Assembly (NCBI RefSeq): GCF_011386835.1
Contig: NC_088800.1
Span: 56,263,439-56,327,438, forward strand
Length of the DNA: 64,000 bases
DNA from: Chrysemys picta bellii
Lineage: Eukaryota; Chordata; Testudines; Emydidae
Direction of reading: 5' to 3'
Below are positions 58,301 to 64,000 of this stretch, in pieces. Under the pieces are notes generated by a model, which searched no databases, was not told where the DNA came from, and worked only from the letters and a program-made list of their open reading frames with translations. The position numbers and the translations under genes are program-made. How positions within the stretch are numbered: the first letter of the stretch is position 1; each line of letters starts with the position of its first letter.

Positions 58301-61300
58301 AGCCTCTAGGGGTGGGATGAGACGTCTAAAAGCGTGCGGTGATGGGGAAGATACCAGGCTGGGATTCCATGGGGGAGAGGGCATTTCCCAGCTGGGGGGA
58401 GGGGGTGCCCCTGCGGGGACATGCTCAGTGTAGGGGCGTCTGTGGGGGCAATGCAGTTAGGTTGGCCCCTCTCCTGCCTCAGCCTGGAGGGATGCCCTGC
58501 CGGGAGCGGGGGGCCATGCTGACAGAGGAGGTGACCCTGCTCACATGGGGTCTCTCCTGGTCTGTGTAGTGATGGGGGGAGTGGGGGCTGGAAGACTGTT
58601 CTGGCCTCCAGCCAGCCAAGCCATTGCACAGCCGAACTGGGATGGGGTGGACTGGTTAGCAGTGCACAGAACGAAGTGGGGGAGGGTGACAGCTGTGTTA
58701 GGAATAGCTCAGCTGGGGGAGCCCTGAGCCGGGGGTCCCAGAGCACACGGAGCCCTCCAAGGGACAGGGAGGCTATGCCGGGGAAGGGCTGTTCCCTGGG
58801 GGCCTGTGTGCAAGGGGAGGGTCTGTGCTGCATGTAACCGTGGTGCTGTGGAGTGATCCCATTAAGGGGGGGCTTGGAGGCCGGAGTGGGGTGTTCTATC
58901 CTTTCCCTGGGGCTGGCGCTCACCGTTTGTAAGGCCAGGGCATCTTCAGGAGGATGCTGACCGCGGTCTTGGTGTGTTTTCTGGCCAGTAGGTGGAGAAT
59001 GTCTCTCGTCCCCTCACTCAGCCGCCCCCCCCGGGGTGGGCTCAGTGTGTAGGAAAGAGCCGCCTGGAGATCCTGCACCTGCGGAGGCAAAGCAGGGGCT
59101 GAGACCCTACCCCCGCTGTGGGTGGGTGGCAGGCAAGGGCCAGGAGGAACTGGGCAGGCTCAGAAACAAGGCAGCGGTCACATGGCCCGGCGGAGGCCAT
59201 GGATAAACTCTCCTAGCGAGTGACTGAGCCGAGGGGGGTTCTGGGTTCGGTACCTTGAAACCCCCACCCGTGATCCAGCACCGTAGAACTAAGGGTCCCA
59301 ATCCCGCTGCCCAGTGACACCCCACCCCCCGGATATCCCGGCTGTACCTCCCCTTGTGACAACATGCCTGGGCTGCTTCAGCACCAGAGTGGGGTCTAAG
59401 CGTCTGGGATGCATTTCCATCCTGTACGTCAATCCATGCCCACTGGGCAAAGAGTCAGTGGACACGGGGGACCCCACCGCAGGCTCTGTTCCTCCAGCTG
59501 GGGGATGGGTCTGGAGATAGGGCACATTTCCCAGGGAGTGAGCTGGGCAAGCCAGACTCCTGGGATCAAAGCCTGAAAACCATTACAGGGCCGTGCCCAG
59601 CGGCCCCCTTGCAGACAGGGCATGGATGGGTCCCATTGATCAATGATGGTGAGAAGGGATGTCTCCCCTCCACATCCTCCCTCGTGCCCCAGGAATTCTA
59701 GGCACGGGGCAAGATGGAGCTGCCCGAGATGTCAGCATGGTGCCTCCAATGCCCAGCCATTACTTGGCCCTGCAGCTCTGATTCTTGCTCTCTCAGCACC
59801 GCCTCCATGACGCCCGCCAGCTGGTCTGCACACTCCTCCTTCTCCAGCAGGCCCACCAGCAGGGTGAAGCTGAAGGGCATGAGGTCACTCGACTGCAGGT
59901 GCTTCGCGATGAGCTGCAGGGAAAGGCACAGGCCAAGTGTGAGCAGCGAGCCCCGGCCCAGGGAGGTGGGTTTGCTCTTCGGGGAACGGGGACAGAGGCA
60001 CTGGCAGCCTGTGCCCAGGGCTATGTGAGTGGGCACTGGAGCCCATACCCAGGAATTTCCATCTGCCGGCTCCTCATCGAGGGAAGGAGCCAATAACCCT
60101 CCTTTCCCATGTGTGTGTCTGTCTCGCCAGCCACAGTCTTTTACTCACCATAGCAACATGGACAGGGTTCTCTCTGCAGCTGGCATCCTTCTGCGTCTTG
60201 CTCAGCACGCTCACCACCGCCCCTGTCTTGGTGTACACGACAGCTGCACAAGAAACCAGCAGTGCTCAGGCAGAGCTCTCAGGGCCGGATTCTTCCCCCT
60301 CCCCTTCGAGCCAGATCAGAGGTGCCAAAGAGCCAGACTCCAGCCGCAGCTGGGAACGACCAGCTAGGGTGAGCTCTCAGCTGGCTTCTAGGCCAACTGC
60401 CCACTCTTCACCCTGATGTAGAAGGTGTGTTGGGGCTGGGGTGGGATCAGGGGAGGTCCCAGATGGTCCCAGGCACCTGGTGAAGGGCAGATGCCAGGTC
60501 AGCCCGGGAGGTACCAACCCACTTCTGCTCTGTGTCCCTCTGGTCAGGGCTGCGATGAAGGCGCCATGTTCTCTCTGCAGCCCTGCTCGCTAGGTAACAG
60601 CCGGGGCTGTGAAGGCTGAGAAGTGGCGACTGCTTCCGCTCTATCTTACCTTTGCAAGGCGTGAAGAGCCAGTAGAGAGCCTGAGATGCCCAGTATCTGG
60701 TGGCCTCCTGAGCATCGAAGGCCTGGCTTGTCAGCAGCCCGGCCATGTAGCCCTGCTCTACCATGGGTTTCAGGTCCTAATGGGCCACCAAACAGAAATT
60801 GAGGGCATAGGTCGGGACGAGCCCAGCTCTGTCTGTATTCCCCCCACTTCCCGTGAGTGCTGGGGGGGGTGGGGGGGGCAGCAGGGTCTGCGCTGCTCAC
60901 CTTGGTGATGGCTTTGAAGCGGTAGAACATGAAGAGCCGGGCGCTGGCTCTCACAGCTCGGCTCCTCTCCTGGGCCCGGGGAGAGCAGATCCACGGCTGC
61001 AAGTGCTGGGGAGTAGGGAGAAAGTCGTGTGAGCGGCAGCAATGCTGGGGCGACCTCCAGAACCTGCTTCCTGCCCCAGCAGGGAGAGGACATGGAGCAT
61101 TTAACCTCTTCTCCTCCGCTTCCGGACACTGGAACTCAGCGCTCCTCTCCTGTCTGGGGGGCGTTGGCACAGGTCTGAGGGTCTTGGGCTCAGTGCTTTG
61201 AGGATTCTCCCCATTGATCCTGTAGGGTCTCGGGGCTGTTTCCTTCAGGGGAACAGGGGCTCCAGGCCAAATGTAGGAGGCCAAAGTGACACCCCTGGAG

Positions 61301-63846
61301 CAGGACTAGGATTGTCTTGCTGGATCCCAGGGTTGGGTGTATGCCCCAGGGGGACTGGCTAGTTCATAGCAGCTGGGAGGCCTGCTCAGCCCCCTCGGGA
61401 TCAACTGGAGCCTTCCCTCTTGTGGTTCGGGTAGAACCTGACCAGCCGGCCCATCCCCAGATGGCCAGTGTGAATGGGCCCCTCCCCCCACCCTATCATA
61501 CCAGAAAGAGATGCAGTAGCGTGGTGGGGGTCAGGTGCTGCTCCAGGAATGTCTGCAGCACAAGATCCAGGCCCTCCCAGGGCAGTTCTTGGAGAGACTG
61601 GAGCAGAGAGAAGCAGGGAAGTAAATAGCAAGGGAGGTGGGGTGCACGAGGCAGGGGGACGAGTGGATCCCCCCGTCTGGAGCCAGGTGCTGTTGGTATT
61701 CGGGGTCCCTTTACCCAGGTGATACTGATCCCCCTGCACATAGACATGGGTCTCACCTGGACCACGGGCTGCCCTTCCCCAAAGAATCCTTCCTCCCACC
61801 TGGGCTCCCCAACACATGTACTGAGCTGGGCTCTGGAGGGAAGGCCTCCTCCCTCCCGCTCTGGAGGGGCCCCAGCTGCCCCCCAACACCCCGCTGGCTC
61901 CACAAGGGCTGAGCTGTTCATCCCGCTCCAGCCAATCTCTGTTTCTGTGGCAGGGCGAGTCATGGCCTGGCCGTGTGGCTGTCCCGAATCTATGCTTTGC
62001 TCCCTTTACACCAAATGCTATTTAACGCTCTGGGCCAGAGCCTCAGCTGGTGTAAACGGGGGTAGCTTCTAGCTCTCTGTGCCAAGAATCCAGGGTAATT
62101 CTATACAGTCTCACAGACATTCACCTCTACAGCTGTTCTCCCTGCCAACCCCACTGCAGAGTTAACTGCGTAGCCACTTGTCACCAGCCCTTTGGAAAAT
62201 AAACCGAGGGGCTGGATTTGGCTGGACACGCAGTTCTCTGCATCGGGCCAGGGTCCAGCTACTCAGCAGGGGGGTGGCTGAATTTCCCAGCCAAGGAGGC
62301 AGGTGGAAGCTGCAGCTTTGTCCATGCCTCACTAACCTCTGCCCGGAGAGCGGAGCTTTTTGCCACCTCAATCCCTCTCAGCTTCGCCAGGGCTGGGCGC
62401 TGAATCATGGCGCTGGCGATACAAGTCCCGATGGTCTCAGCCTCCTGTTCCTTAGACAGGCGAGGCTCAAATTTCCTGATTGGGAGGAACGGAGCAGACG
62501 GGGCCATTAGACCGGAGACAGGTCCTGGCATGAGTCAGGTTGAGTTTGATGGCTCGAGGGACAGCTCCCTCCCTTAGCAGCAGAGCTCCAGGGGGCATCT
62601 CCAGCAGAGCCACCGCCTAGGGAATGGTCCTGTCTGGAGATGCCTTTGCCCCCTGGGCCCGGCAGGGGCTCTGCTGGGGAAGCTGCTCTCTGGGGCTGAT
62701 CCTGGGCCCTGCTCTGCGGCTGCACCCATTCACAGCACTTCATGCTGACGGGAGGGGCTCCCTCTTACCAGGCAAGACGCAGAGATGGGGGCTGGATAAA
62801 GAGACCCAGAGGCCGAGTAGGGTATGGCTCGTTAGTGAGCCACCAGGGAGAAATATCCTCCGGTTCTTATTGCAGCTCGTCCCTCCCCCACTTCCTCTCC
62901 CTCCATCTGCCCCTCCCTGGCTGCTGGGCTCCGCAGCTGAGTCAGGCCCCATGGACGTACCCTATGTATGAGATGGCCAGCAGGGCATGCTGGTGATCGG
63001 GGCTCTGCAGCCGGGCCCGGTCCTTGCCTCTGAGCATCTCCTGCAGCACAAAGCAGAGAGTCAAAAGCAAAAGAATTTGGGGGAGCCCAGTTCCTCAGCA
63101 AGATGTGGAATCTCCAAACGCAGTTTGACGCCCCCACCGACCCTCAGCCCCAGCGTGCAGTGCACTGGGGCACGGAGCTGGGAAGATGGCCTGGGAGCGG
63201 CCATGTGGCCAGAATGCAGGAGACATTCACCAGAGCCCCTATTTCGCCATTCCTGACGGCACATCTGGAAACTTCAGCATCTGCCACGGAGCAGGGAAGG
63301 GGGATCTGGGCAGAGGCGATTTTGTGACGGGGAGCATTAGAGTCCTGAACAGCTGAGGTCGAATATTTTCCTGCAAACCAAGGGAGGGCTGCGCCTATTA
63401 ACTCCTCAGGATCATGTCCCGGAGTGAAAACCCTTGGAGTTAATCCCCAGGGCGCTTTCTGGCTTCTAGGCAGATCCCTGAGAAGTGGGATGGGGAATGG
63501 TCCCAGGTGTAAGCTGCATGAATCCGCTAATGGAAAATAGTGTCATTTAATTCCTTGGGCTGGAATCGCACCAGAAGAATCTGGCATCAGCACTGGGTTT
63601 GCAGTGCACAATGTAGAACCCTGGGCACCGGGTCGCAAACACAGCACATGGCCTTTAAACGCTAGAGACTGTGGCACGTGCATCTGCCCTAGGGACCCCT
63701 CCCAGGACCCAAGCGTGCTCACTCACCAGCAGGGGGGACAGCACGGTGTATGTGTCCTGGCTCACCAAGGGAATCCTGCTCACTTGGGTGACAGCTTCAC
63801 CCACCAGCGCGAGGCTTCTCAGAAAAGCAGATCTCACCAGTGGGTC
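52319..63846 (-). CDS. Maestro heat-like repeat (MROH) family gene, 18 exons, partial
   Basis: Eighteen exons with good splice sites join into one open frame of about 776 codons; every junction phase agrees. Helical repeats with the family's habits are seen: LVRSAFLRSLALVGEAV near the start, TRDILHLLARKHTKTAVSIL, KAMLQRTEDSNIHVRGRAL and LRRASMELFGHLSKFVSKK. The product is a HEAT-repeat solenoid, probably cytosolic; the biochemical role of the family is poorly known. The N-terminal part lies right of the window and the last exon was not found. I cannot say which member it is; reptiles have several paralogues. A hAT element with a minisatellite lies in the intron between exons 15 and 16. Confidence 0.85.
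52663..52797 (-). CDS. MROH exon 17
   Basis: Encodes ACRVALLQCAPFLSYQPLRT and AIPAFLSEACRIL. Confidence 0.85.
53642..53794 (-). CDS. MROH exon 16
   Basis: Encodes ETSGLRRASMELFGHLSKFV and MGTLLIHLQDGDPQVAQ, a stretch well kept across the family. Confidence 0.88.
54120..55239. mobile_element. hAT-type element with a CpG-rich minisatellite, in an MROH intron
   Basis: Ends TAGGGTTACCATA and TATGGTAACCCTA are inverted, and an exact 8-bp duplication CCCTATAG flanks them (54112-54119, 55240-55247). Inside, about 17-18 copies of ggcccggcgcaccccc with linkers of roughly 20-30 bp run from 54410 to 55000, including a 73-bp higher-order repeat (compare 54809 with 54882). Inner edges keep gaggacac and gtgtccg-like ends. 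No transposase. All six frames are open for hundreds of codons only because the repeat lacks stops. Confidence 0.88.
55279..55461 (-). CDS. MROH exon 15
   Basis: Encodes VRKKRDKILESFVRAVCECC and LEAMEGLCWMLRDPKAPLK. Confidence 0.87.
55645..55800 (-). CDS. MROH exon 14
   Basis: Encodes FLGSPLLMENEPKAMRKQVV and IHVRGRALHGLRNAVTEFP. Confidence 0.87.
56146..56260 (-). CDS. MROH exon 13
   Basis: Encodes AIVTHPNLALKSIPKLLLPS and GERMACTALFAE. Confidence 0.85.
56405..56536 (-). CDS. MROH exon 12
   Basis: Encodes MAVQALARVLRLRGSQPAV and WQLLEEAQPEGFTLLS. Confidence 0.82.
57223..57389 (-). CDS. MROH exon 11
   Basis: Encodes TTCGLWELIGALGQADTLEG and DDLFASCFLAIACPPARHL. Confidence 0.82.
57479..57635 (-). 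CDS. MROH exon 10
   Basis: Encodes PSKAIWRFLGADPMLTREVL and HILLDDSPEKGR followed by a proline-rich loop. Confidence 0.82.
57636..58923 (-). other. MROH intron between exons 9 and 10, nothing recognised
   Basis: GC-rich, no repeat family recognised. Confidence 0.45.
58924..59078 (-). CDS. MROH exon 9
   Basis: Encodes VQDLQAALSYTLSPPRGG and RDILHLLARKHTKTAVSILL; ends in phase 2. A run of eight G in the coding strand is in frame. Confidence 0.85.
59764..59913 (-). CDS. MROH exon 8
   Basis: Encodes LIAKHLQSSDLMPFSFTLL, then VGLLEKEECADQLAGVMEA. Confidence 0.85.
60149..60243 (-). CDS. MROH exon 7
   Basis: Encodes VVYTKTGAVVSVLSKTQKD and CRENPVHVAM. Confidence 0.8.
60650..60776 (-). CDS. MROH exon 6
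   Basis: Encodes DLKPMVEQGYMAGLLTSQAF and ATRYWASQALYWLFTPC; ends in phase 1. Confidence 0.82.
60901..61005 (-). CDS. MROH exon 5
   Basis: Encodes HLQPWICSPRAQERSRAVR and ARLFMFYRFKAITK. Confidence 0.82.
61502..61597 (-). CDS. MROH exon 4
   Basis: Encodes LQELPWEGLDLVLQTFLEQ and TPTTLLHLFL; donor GTATGA. Confidence 0.8.
62337..62475 (-). CDS. MROH exon 3
   Basis: CCAATCAG acceptor. Encodes KFEPRLSKEQEAETIGTCIA and AKLRGIEVAKSSALRAE. Confidence 0.82.
62961..63040 (-). CDS. MROH exon 2
   Basis: Encodes EMLRGKDRARLQSPDHQH then ALLAISYIG, ending in phase 2 before GTACGT. Confidence 0.8.
63041..63726 (-). other. MROH intron between exons 1 and 2, nothing recognised
   Basis: No exon or repeat recognised. 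Confidence 0.45.
63727..63846 (-). CDS. MROH exon 1 of this window
   Basis: GAGCCCAG acceptor, GTGAGT donor, phase 0-0. Encodes DPLVRSAFLRSLALVGEAV and VSQDTYTVLSPLL, a HEAT-repeat pair. Confidence 0.85.
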
Positions 63847-64000
63847 CTGGGCTCACAGGCAGGAGGGGGAGAGAACAATGAGGAAACAGCCACAGGCAAT
63901 AGAGAGCTGAGACACAAGGCTACAGGGCGAGTCTCTACAAGGGAGCTGCTGTCCTAGGCGGGATTGCCCTCACACCCTAAGGGAAAGGACCTGGCTTGCC

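Overview
The window looks like turtle nuclear DNA, probably from a cryptodire. The evidence is a tRNA-headed SINE of the tortoise Pol III type at about 37.93-38.12 kb, Penelope-like element (PLE) tails and CR1 fragments of the kind common in turtles, a Harbinger element with the turtle-type Myb/SANT plus nuclease gene pair, many non-autonomous hAT-type elements with 8-bp target duplications, and vertebrate intron-exon genes. No bacterial genes, operons, CRISPR arrays or genuine tRNA/rRNA genes are seen.

Layout. (1) 0.2-6.3 kb: a hAT-type element (TIR TAGGGTGACCAGA, exact 8-bp duplication CGTAAGGG) interrupted by a defective minus-strand gammaretrovirus-like provirus. (2) 6.3-11.8 kb: one orphan coding exon, C-rich tandem repeats and a solo LTR. 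(3) 11.8-14 kb: a minus-strand fibrinogen-domain gene of two recognised exons, with a one-base frameshift. (4) 14-23.4 kb: no recognised gene; a solo LTR, G-, C- and CpG-rich arrays, hAT elements, a 116-bp MITE and a Penelope fragment. (5) 23.4-27.74 kb: a Harbinger element with an open two-exon Myb/SANT gene and a broken, convergent DDE transposase. (6) 28.9-42.2 kb: an intron-containing SIN3A-like pseudogene on the plus strand, damaged by indels, stops, a hAT insertion in an exon and a Penelope insertion in or beside another. (7) 43-48.9 kb: an inverted Penelope insertion, an LTR, and a Charlie-type hAT split by another LTR. (8) 52.3-63.85 kb: 18 consecutive minus-strand exons of a maestro heat-like repeat (MROH) gene whose reading frame stays open across every junction; its N-terminal part lies beyond the right edge and its last exon was not found.

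The genes do not form a pathway. The apparently functional host genes are the MROH gene, possibly the fibrinogen-like gene, and whatever owns the orphan exon at 6.4 kb. Most of the rest is transposon activity, and nested insertions with target duplications allow parts of the history to be ordered. I did not find a clear new biological system. The strongest leads are the decaying SIN3A copy, the perfect Penelope palindrome with its 12-bp duplication, a recently copied yet coding-defective provirus, and a 37-bp sequence patch shared by two unrelated places.
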